Source: Cycas panzhihuaensis (Eukaryota > Cycadophyta). From it: 64,000 bases of DNA. Positions 22,548 to 35,490 of this stretch are shown piece after piece. Under the pieces are notes generated by a model, which did not search any database, was not told the DNA's origin, and worked only from the letters and a program-made list of their open reading frames with translations. The stretch is taken from positions 16,802,001 to 16,866,000 of the forward strand of contig CM041465.1 of the NCBI GenBank assembly GCA_023213395.1, written 5' to 3'. The translations under genes were made by a program, and so were the position numbers. Numbering within the stretch: position 1 is the first letter of the stretch; each line of letters opens with the position of its first letter.

Positions 22548-23016
22548 GTTCGTAGGTAGTTTAACACCATACTAGGGCTCATGGAAGGTATTACTAAACT
22601 AGATTATATAACTTATGATAAGAAATCCACAGATGCTTTACTTAAAGAAATGGTTCCTCCTAGTACTATAGAGAGAATTACACTTCTTATCACTAGAATC
22701 TTCTTTGGCATTCAAACCTTGGCTGGAGTTTTGGCTAGTCCCATTGTGTCTAGTATGCAGATTACTATATCACCTTCTAACACTAGTGGTGCTTGGGACA
22801 ATGCAAAGAAATACATAAAGGTGGGTGTATTAAAGCATGCTAAGTCACTTGGTCTAAAGGGTTTTAATCGTCATAAGGCTAATATTATTGGTGATACCAT
22901 TGGAGATCCATTGAAGGATACATCTAGACCATTTTTCAACACTTTAATCAAGCTTATGACTATTGAATCACTAGTTTTTGCACCTTTCTCTCACTGCCCA
23001 TGGAGGATTGTTGTTT
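22548..23016 (+). pseudogene. Vacuolar H+-translocating inorganic pyrophosphatase, C-terminal fragment
   Basis: A single frame from [13 protein letters not shown] onward, then [16 protein letters not shown]-like [15 protein letters not shown], the strongly conserved [56 protein letters not shown]. This is the C-terminal fifth (about 155 residues) of plant type I V-PPase (AVP1-like, about 770 residues), the membrane pump that uses PPi to move protons into the vacuole. The Gln of VRRQF is a TAG stop, several conserved residues are changed (ASNTGG to PSNTSG), and a +1 shift at about 22,990 breaks the frame just before HGGLLF. Coding homology is uninterrupted by introns. At 23016/23017 it abuts a copia primer-binding site exactly. 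The natural gene is elsewhere. A retrocopy captured during reverse transcription or a plain genomic fragment are both possible. Confidence 0.88.
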
Positions 23017-23030
23017 AGAATCTAACACCA
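23017..23030 (-). other. Copia primer-binding site (element E)
   Basis: Minus strand TGGTGTTAGATTCT follows the LTR end CTCTAACA, as TGGTATCAGAGC (initiator-Met tRNA complement) does in intact copia elements. Elements B and C show TGGTATCAAAGC and TGGTATTAGAGT in the same role. Confidence 0.55.
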
Positions 23031-23194
23031 TGTTAGAGAGAGGGTACCATTATAATTTCACAGGTATAATCACCAATATTATACATAAAAGTAATCACAT
23101 ATTTACACAAAGATTTAGTAGGTGGAAAATTGCTTTAGAGGAGAAAAAATCACCTCTTAAATATGATAAATTTATAATAATAATAGACAGAATA
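23031..23194 (-). repeat. Copia E LTR, 3' (U5) part, minus strand
   Basis: Plus-strand TGTTAGAG at 23031 is the inverse of the LTR end. The LTR was split by Tat element 2 and continues at 51,940 on its far side, where a minus-strand TATATAGGGG lies near 52,000. Its internal region would lie to the left, where the V-PPase fragment sits. Confidence 0.5.
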
Positions 23195-25511
23195 TGTTTC
23201 ACCAAAACTTAGCCTTCATCACTTTTACTTAGGTTCTTGTAGTCCTTCACATGAAAATGATTAGTTTAAGGTTTGTTTTATTTGCATTAGGTTATGTTTT
23301 GATAAAATGTTATATTGATTTCATTAATGATGTATGTTGAATGATGATGGATGTATTATTATGTGATCACCTATTGATGAATGATAACTATGGCATTAAA
23401 TCCCCCTTTCATGATCATTCTTATTTACTTCCTCATTTAAAACATCTTGTTTCCTATATTTATCTTGATTTCACCCTTAGATTATCTCTTTTTAATCACT
23501 TTTTGGGCTTGTGTTTATTGTTTTCATCATTTTTTTGGGTTATTTTTCTTATTAATAAAGCCATTTATGCTAACATATATCAATAGAAGTCATTCTGTGA
23601 CTTTTTAATGAGTCATTTTTATGTCTTAATTTACTGTGTTTTTGATCCTACCAAAAATGTGATCGATCGTGTTTTAAGAAGAAAGTCACATTTTTTGTTG
23701 CTAGAAAATATGACTAGTTATATTTTTAACTATCATGCATGTAAAATTTTTCTAGCGTGCCAGTTTTCTATAAGTTGACACCTAAATTCAATGGAAATCT
23801 ACCCCAATCATGCCTAGAACTAATGGAAACCCTATTTTCTACTATCATTAAAAGTGTGTGTGATGTTAAAGATTGGGTTTTTTATAAATGCTTGTTGAGA
23901 TTTTTGGAGAGATTTTACTACCGCTCTTTGAAAACGTTTTTGAAGTAAGAAAGGGTGAAGTCAAGAGAAGGATTTTGAAGTCTTGGTTGTTGTTTCACTT
24001 CTACTTAGACTTAAATCATTGGTGCTTCTTAGAATACTTGGATTTTCATAAAATTTTTAGCTTCAAACTTATTTTCTTCCTGGTAAGATATTTCCTATTA
24101 TGGACTCTCGTAATTTTTCTACTCTTTTATGCCTGTTTATGCTTAGAATCTTTTCTTTCTTCTTGGTGGTAGTTTAAGTACCCTTGTATTCATTTATTTT
24201 TCCTTGGGAATTTAGCTAAAAGGTCTATCCTTTATAGGATAAAAAAGGAGGTAGTCTACTTTGAATAATGGTAATCTCTTCACTAGTAGGATAGTTACTC
24301 TCTCCCATTCTTTCATAGCTATCCAAATCCCCAAGAGAGCTACTTTCATCTTGTATTATTTATGGCTACTATTGAGCTCGTTTTCTTGTTTTTATTTTTT
24401 CCCTTTATCAGTTTTAAAAGAAAATTTGAAGAAGTCTAATCACATGAAAAACAAAAATCCATTATAAGGTAGGAGTTCATTAATAGATTAGAAATTATAG
24501 AAAGTTGCTAGTATTATTCTTGTTTGACTTCATTTCTTTCATTACTTTCTTGTTTTAAAAGGAAATTTGAATATATGAATGATATATCTTTGATGTGATC
24601 ATAGTATATGAAATTCAAGAATCCTTTGGTGTCTAAAATCTCTATTTATGATAAAATCTCTCTACTTTTCAATCTATTGCTTGTTTATAGATGATGACTT
24701 GATTATGGTTAACTACATATAACTTGATAATCTAAATATCATTTATTACAGTAGAAATATATCTTTAAAATCTCTCTTTTAATCTTAAAATCATTTTCCA
24801 AAAAGAAAATAACATGTAATTGGAAGGAAATCTTCATATAAACATTGCATGTTATTGGACCTCTTAGTGATTTACATACATAGTTGCATGTTGTGTTAGT
24901 TGCATTTCATGCTAGTATCTTCTTTATTAAAAAGTTGTGTATTATATCTAAAGGAAGCAGTTTCTTTTTCTTTTTCATTTTAGTTTGTTTCATTTTAAAA
25001 AAAATAAAAAAAATATTGCATTCATGTTTAGTTCTCTTATTTTTCTGTTGAAATAAATGTGGATAGATCTTGTAGTTTCATTCATTACTCTTGTGATTCC
25101 ATTTCATTTTCATTAAAAATTAAAAAAAACAAACAAAACCAAAAAGAAAGAAGACAAAACCCTTCCATCACCCAACCCTTCTTCTCTATTTTAGTAAAAC
25201 TCAAAAGGTTGAAAAAATAGGATGAAAAGAGTCCTTAGGAAGGACACAAGATACATTGTCAACATAATTATGAACTCAAAACTCCTCCATATGATTGTGT
25301 AGGCTAATGGATTTAATCACCCCTTCTTATATCCTATCCTTTTAACACCTCATTCATATCCTAATTAAATGACATAATCAAGTGGATACTCCTTCTTAAG
25401 AGTTGGTAAAGGTGGTCCCTTAGCCTTATTGTCTCTTAGCTTAGACTTAAAATAGAGTAAACATATTGTTAGTTAGGAGATAGTTGGTCTAGGTCCAACC
25501 AAAGCATGCCA
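23195..25511 (+). repeat. 5' LTR of Tat element 2 (2.3 kb)
   Basis: TGTTTCACCAAAAC at the start, GCATGCCA at the end, collinear with 49639-51934. It shares the U3 palindrome region (AAAATGTGATCGATCGTG at about 23,655) and the TAGCGTGCC segment with element 1 and 3 LTRs. Confidence 0.9.
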
Positions 25512-25517
25512 TCTTTC

Positions 25518-25535
25518 TAGTGACCATATTAGGGA
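25518..25535 (+). other. Primer-binding site of element 2
   Basis: TAGTGACCATATTAGGGA six bases after the LTR, matching the sites of elements 1 and 3 and decayed from a TGGCGAC-type Arg-tRNA site. Confidence 0.6.
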
Positions 25536-25559
25536 TTGTCATTTATTTTCTTATTTAGT

Positions 25560-27600
25560 GTGATGGAAACTATAACACCTACTCCCGGGTGATCTTTAAG
25601 ACTTCAATATCTCTCACTTGATTTTCAAACATAACCTTCATATTTCACTCATGAGGTTTTGTCTTCTAATGTTGATTCTTCAGAGAATCACATACATGAC
25701 ACTTATATTTATCCTTCTAAAGATTCAACCTAGCTATATGAGATACCCATGGAGCAAGGGTACCCAGAACCTTCTCAATTCCATGGTGATGCTTCATTTA
25801 TAAATCCTTCTTTTGCATAAGAAAAAACACTTCTTATTCAAGCATATTCATCATACTTTGAACCAATTCTTACTAAGGTCCCTACTCCTCTGTACAAGTC
25901 TAGATATCAAGATCTATTTTTATCCAAAGACTCATACTATGACATCCTCTCCATAGCATCATCAGTTTGATCCATTGTGTGAGGAGTATGAGTCAATTTA
26001 AGTTGAGTCTTTAGTTGTTCTAGATGTTATTCAATCTCCCCTACCTTCCTATCCTCCTTCACCAAGATCTCATTCTCCTCATTTAGAGGAGAGGGAAGAT
26101 CATAAGTTGGTTCATTCTTAGCCCCTTCCTTCACCTTCTAGATTATAGGTTTAGACCCATTCTCCTCATGTTGTCCCTTCTACATATGAAGGTACCTCTA
26201 CTATTCCTATTCAAGGTAACTTAGTTCTTCTCATGCTCCTACCTCTTACCAAATAAGTTTACCTTCATTAACATCACAACCTATTCATTCATATTCTATT
26301 AGGTTTGCCTCCTTTTATCTTGTCTCATCTTCAACTTAATTGCTAGTTCACTTATCCCATAGAGTTATATCATAAAGTGTTAGACTTCATATTCCTCCTC
26401 CCAAAGAACCTAATATAGCCTATTCTTTCCAACAAGCCCCTCATACCCATCCTATTCATCCGTATGTTTTAGTTAGTTAATCTCAAGTTTTTAGGCTTGC
26501 TAACCCTACCTCCTTATCACATGTTCCTACATATACTCCACAATCAATCCCTTTTCCTTCATTTATCCCTATTCCTCCTCAATATTCTATGCCATAAACC
26601 ATTTTTTTGGTTGACCTTATAGCTTAGTTTAATCCTTCATCAACTCTTCTATCCTATTCTTTTCCTCAACCTCAACAACAATAACCTATTTCTTCTTCTA
26701 ATCCACTTCAATCATCCTTGTCTTAACATACCACTACATTGAGGCCACAGAAACCTTTTCTAGATTACATGATGTCTCCTTTTCCATGTGAGGTCCTTTT
26801 ATCCCTGATGCCTCCATTCCTTCATAAGTTACCTAAATTCTTAAGTGACTCCTCCTAAGGTCCCTCTTCTTATGTACAAGTATTTGCACTTGCTTGTGTG
26901 GATTTCATACTATATGATTATGTCATGATACACTTATTTCACAAATCACTTCAAGGTGATGCTTTGAAATGGTTTTATCAACATTCTTTAGCGTTTGTCC
27001 TCATATTTTAACAACTAGTTGATTTTTTAATCAATTATTTTGATGTAGTGAGACTATTTGAATCTAGCATCAAATCTCTTTTAGCTATTAAGCAAAATCA
27101 TGATGAAACTTTTAGGGATTTTGTGAGAAGCTTTCAAGACCAAGTACATATATGTCATTCACATCTTAACCCTAGTCTACCATTTGATCTATTCACTAAT
27201 GCTTTGAGACCACATGCACATCTTGAAGTTATTAAGCTTGGCCCTTAAACCTACGAAGAAGCTATTGATCATCATTTGGTTTTGTAAATATTTGAGATTT
27301 AGGTAGTATTAAGAAGGCTGGAAACTTGTTTCCTCTAAAGAAACTATTCAAACAACTAAGACTTCCCATCCAGAACCTACTTACAATTACTTAACTTATT
27401 TTATTAGATCATTGGAGTGTGTAATTAACACCATGATATGTGTTAATGGTCCTTCTCAAAATCAACCAACCCAAGAAATAAAAGTAATTTATCTTATTGA
27501 AGGAAGAAAGAAACAAACTCCTTCTCCACCTCCTCCTCCTTTTAGAAAGATAAAATGGTGTTTTTACCATTAGATGAATGCTCATGCCAGAAGCAAATAT
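25560..27600 (+). pseudogene. Gag of Tat element 2
   Basis: Same layout as element 1 gag with many stops at Gln codons. Low-complexity Pro/Ser/His-rich N-terminal half from about 25,640, then the Gag domain: LPKFLSDSS, FALACVDFILYDYVMIHLF, LQGDALKWFYQ, QLVDFLINYFDV (26,820-27,060), then ORF 27048-27248 with SLLAIKQNHDETFRDFV and LFTNALRPHAHLEV. The end carries KVIYLIEGRKKQ and a Pro-rich stretch (27,480-27,560). Capsid protein of the element. Confidence 0.85.
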
Positions 27601-28180
27601 CGTATTATTTAAGATATAAAATAAAATATAAATGTTCAATCAAACTATTCCTCCAAAACATCTCAAGATCAAATGATTCATAAAGATCCCTCAACTTAAC
27701 AAAAGGATAAAAGAAACAAAGATGACAAAATCAAGGAAAAATAAATTCAAGATAATCAAGATGAGCCTTCTAGTTCTGATTCCTCTAAGAAGACTACTAC
27801 TCCCCCTAACCCTTTAATAAAATAAACTAGTAATCAAGCTCGTCCACCTCCCAAGGGTGGGGAGACTAAGAGAAAGATTAAAATAGTGGAGTTGACAAAG
27901 AGTGTAGGTTTATCTAAATCATCTAATGATTTGATGGAAAAGAATCCTGACTCTCCACCTCTAGTAGCCTCATGTCCCATCAGGTTTAGGTCCATTCCTT
28001 CCTATATAAATGATGGATCATTCTCTTTGGTTGATGAGATAAAGATGATTTGTATTAGCATTTCCATCATAGATTTGCTAACGTATTAGCCTATCAACTC
28101 TTATTTGATGCATTGAGAGTTCCTATCATAGTCTCTTCATCTGCATCTACACTTTCTTTGACATAGCCACTTTGCCTAAT
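27600..28180 (+). other. Gag-protease linker of element 2
   Basis: Lys/Ser/Pro-rich codons (GETKRKIKIVELTKSV; ASCPIRFRSIPSYIN) rather than a recognisable domain. Equivalent sequence is deleted in element 1. Probably the linker of the polyprotein. Confidence 0.5.
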
Positions 28181-30597
28181 TATACTATCCATGCTCCAAA
28201 TGACATACCTCCATTTTATATTGATATAATAAAGGATGATATTGATATCAAATATGTCATCATTGATAAGGGATCATTTTTTAATATAATACCTCTTCAT
28301 CTTATTAAGGATTTAGAAATTTTAGTGTTTAATCCATACAAGTGGATTTGATAGGGATACAATAAAAATTAGAAAGTACCCTTAGGTTAAGTCACTCTCC
28401 CTCTTATTCTAGAAGAAAAGATAATTCTCATTGAATTAAATATCATTGATCTTGACTTATAGTATAACATCCTTTTGGGTAGACTATGGATTACCTAAAT
28501 GGCTGCAGTTTGATCTTTCCTCTTTAGTGAACTTAGGTTCATTTATGAGGGATAATTAAAAGTTGTAAAGTGAAAAGAAAAATCAATCAAATAATTAGTC
28601 CCACTTATTGAGACCTTTTCTGAGCCTAGTGAGTCATATAACTCTTTAGAGTATTTCTTCTAATCATTAGGTTTAGGCCAATACTTTCCCATTGAGACTC
28701 CTTCTACTCAGGGAGAAGTAAAAGATGTTGATTTAGTGGAGATTATCCTTATCTCATCAGGTCTCTCATCTACTCCTCATTCTTTGGATATGAGTTATCA
28801 ATTTTTGGTTTCCTCTTCCTCTTGTAATGAAGAAGTAACTTTACATTCTATCATATCTTATGGTGAAATGCATATGAGCAAAACTATTAATACAAATGTC
28901 CTATTTCCTATTCAAACCTATTTCTCATAGGTTTTGTGTTTGCCTTTAAGGGAAAATACTTTAGTTTCTTCCAATATGAATCATTCTTAGATTCATCAAA
29001 TGGTTTCTCTTTCATATGATGAGATTATTGATGCTATGCCTCTCTTCTTTCAGTCTCCCTTTCTTACTACATGGTTGAATAAACATGCAAAGAAGATGTT
29101 GTTGCATTAGTACCTAGACTTAGAATTGAGTAGTAAGGATATTATTTCACTTGATACACATCAAAGGAATCAAAGTATGGGAAGTGAATTTAGTTTCCAC
29201 CATTTTATTTTCTTTCTATTCTTATGTGGATGCTTTTCTATCATCCCTCATCTTATTATCTTTTTCTAATCAAGATCACCATTCTTATTATTAGGATTTT
29301 GAGCAAACCTTTACATCAACTTGGGAATTTATTGACAGTCCTATTCTTTTCTTCAAGTATCTTTGATCATTGAGTTTGCTCCTACCGGTCTAGAATCTTT
29401 GGTTGATTCTTCCTTATATTTTAGGCCCTCTTCTTTGTCTAGTGACCTATCAAGGGATTTACTCCTCATTAATCTTTTTCATCTTGATTTCTTTAAAAAT
29501 GATGAGGTAATTCTTAAACATCTAGTAGATATCATAAGTTGGATTTTTTGAAAGCTATCTAGCCTAATTTACTATTAGTTAACCATTCCTAATGTCAAGA
29601 GCTAGTTTCCCTAGTAAAGCATGCCCCTCCTCATTTTAAAGAGGGAAATGCTAGGCTTGTGGAGTAAACTATTGATGTTGACTTAGAATTGGGTGACACC
29701 CCTAAGATTATTAAATTAGGAGCTAATTATACTCCCTAAGAGATTACTTAATTTAAGGATCTCTTTCATGAGTTCCATTCAATCTTTACTTGGGATTATA
29801 AAGATATGCATGGCCTTGATCCCTAAGTCATTAAGCATAATATCATGATAACTCCTAGCACCAAACCAAAATGTTAAAAATAATGACCTATTGATCCATA
29901 TCTTTCTATCGTTATTAAATAAGAAGTGGAGAAATTATTAAGAGCTAGATTCATTGAGAGTGTTGATTACTCTCAATGGGTTTCTAATATAGTTTTAGTT
30001 ATGAAGAAAAATGGCTCAATTCAAATTTGCATTGACTTTTAAGATATTAATGAAGCATGTCCTAAAGAAAAATTTCCTCTCCATTTTCTTGATTAGATTG
30101 GGGATCAAATGGCTAGTTTTAAGGTGATGTCCCTTATGGATGGCTTTTCTGGATATAATCAAATTTCTATCTCACTTTGTGATCATCATAAGATTATATT
30201 CACTACTCCTTAAGGCACTTTCATGTATAAGGTCATGCCTTTTAGATTGAAAAATACTAATACAACCTATTAAAGAGCAATGGTTCATATTTTTCATGAT
30301 TTAACTAATAATATTATTACTACATATTTAGATGATATCCTTGCTCTTTCTCCTAAAAGACATGATTATTTCCATGACTTGAGGATAATCTTCGAAAGGT
30401 ATAGGAAATATCATTTATATCTTAATCCATCTAAATGTGTTTTTATCATGATGTCAGAAAGAATATTAGGTAACATCATCTCTCATGATAGGATTAGAAT
30501 AGATTCCAATAAGATAAAAGTAATCATTGATATGCCTCCTTCTATAAGCTAGAAATAGATTAAATACTTTCTAGGTAGACTTAGTTTTTTAAGATGT
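28180..30597 (+). pseudogene. Pol of Tat element 2, protease and reverse transcriptase part
   Basis: Protease at 28,200-28,350: YVIIDKGSFFNIIPLHLI, with Lys at the place of Thr/Ser in D[TS]G, then a flap-side LGRLWIT and FIYEG (28,470-28,560). A linker follows, including SGLSSTPHSL and APTGLESL. The pre-RT region has FHEFHSIFTWDYKDMHGLDP and PIDPYL. RT at 29,900-30,597: EVEKLLRARFIESVDYSQW, VMKKNGSIQICIDF, MSLMDGFSGYNQI (first catalytic Asp), GTFMYKVMPF, and the active site YLDDILALS (usual YVDD), SKCVF. TY*RAM has TAA for the Gln of TYQRAM. The reading frame breaks off inside the LGRLSFLR segment at 30,597, where a solo LTR is inserted. Confidence 0.88.
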
Positions 30598-32725
30598 TGT
30601 TTCCTGCCTACTGGGAATGGATCAGGAGATCATGATGAAGGTAAGTGTAAGTATGTTTCTTCATCTCGCATCTTTGTCACATTCTTTATGTTTTATTACT
30701 TGGTATAATGCTTGCATAATTATTAGATATATGATTGCTTGATTTGCTTGGCTTACTTATGTCTACTCATATGCCTATGATGACAAAGACTCTAGTCCAA
30801 TGGCATTTAAAGCCCATGATGTGGTCTCTCAATCAACAAGGCATCCTCTTAGTGTGATTGTAACTCTGTTATCATCTATTTTTGATTTATTATTACTTAT
30901 GAACCTCATATTCTCACCTTTCTACATGTGGTCAGGCACCTTAGAGCTCTAGGGTCAGTTTATAGAGGTTAGAAATAAGATTTAGTCCCCTTTAAATTAA
31001 CTTCTAGTCAACTAACAATTGATTTTTTGCACCCTACCTTTGTACTATAGAGTTTCCTATTTACCTTATGATGATTATTGTTTAACCTGACTTTGTTTGT
31101 TGTGCACCATAGGTATCTTTAAGGTACCATAAAGATATTGGTAGTGTAATTGTTACTTAACTAGTTCCAACTAACAATGTTCAAAATCACATTAAATGCA
31201 TTCCTTGACACACCTAACACCTCAAGGCAAGCCCAAATCACGGCGTAATGGTTAGGGTAACCCACTCAAATACAAAAACTCTATTTTTCATTTGAATTAG
31301 GAGGATTCTCATCATCGTTCTTTCATCATTCAAGCTCTCTTAATAAAAAAGTAGAAACTCAGTTTTGGGAAGGAAGCACATAACATAACTCATATTTTGG
31401 GACATAATACACCTTAAATCCACCTCTTCAATCAACAACATAGAGTTCTTTTCCTTTAACACTCAAGGATATCTCAAAACGCACTTTCTTAAGAGTTACA
31501 AAAGTCTTCCATCAATAAATTCTTCTACAAACATCAGGCTTGCTTGCATCAAATGGGTAAGGTCTAACAATTCTCTAGCTTTTAAAGAAAACTTCTTCTA
31601 GCTTGCTTTGATTTTTAGATATTTACCTCATTTCTACTTAGCATCTATCTTGAAAACTATAATACATACCCTCAACCATATTTCTTCCTTTATAAATCTT
31701 GGAGAAACTATTTTCTATGAACTAGAAACTCTTCATAATTACAACCTAAGGTATTAGGGGAGGAAGTGAGTGGTCCACCAGCTAGTTAAGGGAGTTTAGA
31801 GGAGGGAAATAGGTGTAAGTATCAATTTTTACACCCCCTTCTCATTAGGTAATCCACTCCCAATATCATATGGTACCCAACCTCATGGTGTATGCACCTT
31901 CCACCCCAATGCCAAGCCACATAGCCATACCAATTATTGGTGAACATCCACTACTTATTTATTGAGAATTTGCATCTGATCCTTGCATCCCATTTTCCTC
32001 TTTTGGGTCATAGCCTATAATTGCAAGACTAGATAATCCCTCTGGTCACACTTGGGAAATCATTCTTATTTGAAAGGCCATGCCCTTTTAAGGTGCTTTC
32101 CTCTTCATTCCTCTCCTCTTACCTTTTATGCCTTTTTATATACATTGATTTTTAGGAGAGGAGAGGTAGCATTTTATTTATTTCTTTTGGATGATTGAAA
32201 GTAATAAATATTTTGTAGAATATTTATACATATACATACATTGCATATATTTCTTAGGAGTAGATTTTTGCCTTATGCATATAGGTGGAAAGCTCATTCC
32301 TACACACTAGCTAAGAAGGTATGGGGGAATCTACATACCAAGATAAGCACCTAATTTGTGATTTGGTATTTCATTTCCTCGCATGCACCTTACTACCTTT
32401 TATTTTGTATCTTTTAAACATCACTTTAGTTATATTTAGGGAGCTAAGTAAGCCCCATTACCTCTTATAACTCCTACAACAAAGGAGCTCATATTATTGA
32501 CCAAGGAAGGACAATGAAAGAGTAAGGTCAAGGTAACCTTCAAGCATTGTTAGTTGGGTACACTCCTTCTAAGCCCTCTCCTCCTTCTACCTGCTTCCTT
32601 TCAAACTTGCACTTTTGATTATTAGCACTTGCACATGCATATGAAATAAAAGTTAAGAATTTACTTTTATAAAGCATATCCTTTTGCATTTATAGGAAAG
32701 CGAAGCATCCCAAGAAAAAGGAATA

Positions 32726-32756
<31 letters not shown>

Positions 32757-33612
32757 CCCTTTTTCATAGAGAAAAGGCATATTAGGGAAAAGTTATTTTG
32801 TCATTTATATGTATATATACATATAAAATAAAGTTAAAAACCTAGTTTGGAGAAGTACGTTTCTCCTTGCATGAGAAAGGGAAATCATATTAAAAGGAAA
32901 GAACATTGCATAAGCTTAGTGATATTCATCTTTCTCCTCCCTTTACACCTCTTTCAATTGTATAATTAACTCTCTTATTTTAGTCATATAGCTTTAAGGT
33001 TCTTCTCCCAAAATGTTAAAGAGAGTGAATTTGAGAGTGAAGGGTTACATTTATTATGTATTTTTAGCTGATTATTTTATTTTGTAATAATATAATTACA
33101 ATATACATCCTACACAAAATATTATATTTTAAAATAAGACAACATCTAAATAAATAATATCATCTCCTTACATGAACAAAGAGGACCTAAATAGAGCTTT
33201 GCATTCTCACTTAACTCTAAAGGGAACTTTTTAGGTAATAAGGAAATATACCAAACTCCTTCTTTTACCTTTATTTCCTATTTATCACTCTCCCCTTCTT
33301 CTAAGAAGGAAACATATCCTTTTTCCTAAAAATAAGGATAAGAGAAACCTGCCTAGGTTACTTGGTATTCTAAGGAAGCTAAACCTTTTTGCAAACTAGA
33401 TGTACCACTTGCCAAACCCTGGAACCAAGGCCTTATAGGGATAGAAAAGGAACACTTATCTTGTAGGCCCCTAAACCTGCACTCATGAGGTATATAGATG
33501 TCCTTGAGGGGAAAGCTAAATCTATACCATATCCCTTAAACTCATACCTCCTAAGTCCATCATTAGTTGGTGCATAGTAGCTTCTAGTAGACCCCCCAAA
33601 GGCACACTTCCA
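30598..33612 (+). mobile_element. Solo LTR of the element A family, inserted in pol (3.0 kb)
   Basis: Pol reads LGRLSFLR up to 30,597 and resumes FIANFALDTKP at 33,613. The insert starts TGTTTCCTGCC, as the element A LTR does (TGTTTCCCAGC), has GGTAAGTG at the same distance, and ends in TTCCA. There is no internal coding sequence. Flanks GATGT and AACAT are a weak, decayed target duplication. It includes a (CT)n run at 32730-32757. A solo LTR arises by recombination between the two LTRs of one element. Confidence 0.7.
32730..32757 (+). repeat. (CT)n microsatellite
   Basis: About 14 CT units inside the solo LTR. Confidence 0.95.
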
Positions 33613-35490
33613 AACATTTTATTGCCAATTTTGCTTTAGATACCAAGCCTATCATAATTCTTTTAAAGAAAGATATTGCATTATAGTGGACTCCTCAAAT
33701 TCAAAAGTCCTTCAACAAATTGATGTAAGCCTTAATCTCAATTCCTATGCTTGATCCACCTAGATTTGGCAAACCTTTTATCCTATATACTTCCTCTATG
33801 GAAGAATCATTAGTAGGTATACTTGCATAAGACGATGATTTTGGTAAAGAATGAGTGATATATTTCATTAGTAGAACTTTAGTGGTTACTAACATTTACT
33901 ATCCCTTTCCTATAAAGGAATTCCTTTTCTTAATCTTTGCCACTAAGAAGTTTTGACACTATCTTCTTGGGAATAAGGTCCATCTTATTGTTCAATATGA
34001 TCCTATCAGATATTTGCTTACTAAAATAAATCTTACTGGGTGACTAAGCAAATGATCCATATTACTATAAGAGATTGGCTTTTAAATCGTTAATAGAAAA
34101 TATAAGAAAGGCATGGTCATCACTGAAATCATGGCTGATACCCCTCTTCCTAATCCTACCAAACAACCTATTGATGATATTCTTCTAGATGAGCATGTCC
34201 TCCATGTCCAGGATATCCCTTTTGATGATCCATGGTATAGAGAAATTAAATCATACTTTTAAGATCAATCATTCCCTTTTTCTTCTATGTCTAAGAAGAG
34301 AAGATGAATTTGAGCCACTCTTAGGAAATATCTCTTGCTTAATGGTGTTCTTTATAAATATTTTTTCAATAGAATTCTATTAAGATGTCTTTCCCCTGAT
34401 GAAACACTTGTAGCCTTAGTAGAATTCCATAAAGGAATGTGTGATTAACATTTTGGTGGTCAATCAATAGCCCAATGTATTCTTTGTATAGGTTATTATT
34501 GGCTTACCTTGTTTAAAGATGCTCACACTTACATACAAAAATATGAGAAATGTTAATCCTATGTGACCTTAATACACAAACCTACACAAGAATTGAAATT
34601 GATTATCTCACCTTAGCCTTTCTCCTAATGGGGTTTTGACCTCATTGGTCAAAATTTTCTAGCATCATCTAATGATTATAAGTTTATTATAACAACAACT
34701 GAATACTTTACTAAATAGAGCAAAGCTAGTCCATTAGTCACTATTACTAGAAAGGCAGTTGCCACATTCATCTTTTAATATATCATTTGTAGATTAGGGA
34801 ATTAGATATTATTATAACTAATAATGGGACTTTATTTTGTAATCTCCATGACAATGAATTATATAGCAAATTCCATATTAACCATAGATTGTCAACCCCT
34901 TATCACCCTTAAATGGATGATCAAGTTGAATACTTTAATAAGACTTTAGCCAAAATTTTGGCTAAAACAGTCACAACCTCTCATGGAGATTGGCATGTTT
35001 AACTATTTCCAACATTATGGGCTTATAGAACCTCAATTATAAATGCTATAAGTATGACACCATTTTATCTCATTTATGGTGTTGAGGCTATTCTTCCATT
35101 AGAAGCTGATATTTCTTCTTTAAGTGCCTTGTTGAAAGAATTTACCAATGAAGTATTCTAAAGAGAACCACATCTCTTGGAACTTGAAAAGTTAGATGAG
35201 ACTTGTTTGTAATCTTTATAAAATAATATGACATCTAAGGCTAGGATTATGACTACTCATGATAGGTAGCTTAGGGCCAGAAAGTTTTATATTGGCAATA
35301 AAGTGTTGAAGTTAAAATAACTTCATGATAAACAATGTAAGTTTTATCCTAATTAGGATGGCCCTTATCTAGTAATTGAAGATTTGAATAATGGAGCTTA
35401 TCAAATCTCAACAATGGAATGTTTGGAATTTAAAAAGCCTATCAACTCTCAATATTTAAGAAAGTTTTATGACTAGAAACATCCCAGGTC
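33613..35490 (+). pseudogene. Pol of Tat element 2, RNase H and integrase part
   Basis: RNase H (33,613-34,050): LLKKDIALYWTPQIQKSF, LDPPRFGKPFILYTSS, YFISRTLV, YLLTKINLTG. A linker follows directly (ITEIMADTPLPNPTKQP, DIPFDDPWYREIK) with no archaeal RNase H between RNase H and integrase. Integrase: zinc-finger region VEFHKGMCD, HFGGQS, YYWLTLFKDAHTYIQKYEKC (34,420-34,560); core with GFDLIGQNF, FIITTTEYFTK (TAG for Trp of FTKW), NNGTLFCN with Asn for the catalytic Asp, QVEYFNKTLAKIL, TPFYLIYGVEAILPLE (34,620-35,130); C-terminal DGPYLVIEDL (35,357-35,390). Two Q/W-to-stop changes lie inside the core. The enzyme once joined cDNA to the target. Confidence 0.85.

Noticed and set aside
31220-31270. 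GTAATGGTTAGGGTAAC as a tRNA or SINE box A
   Set aside because: No matching box B and no clover-leaf; it lies inside the solo LTR.
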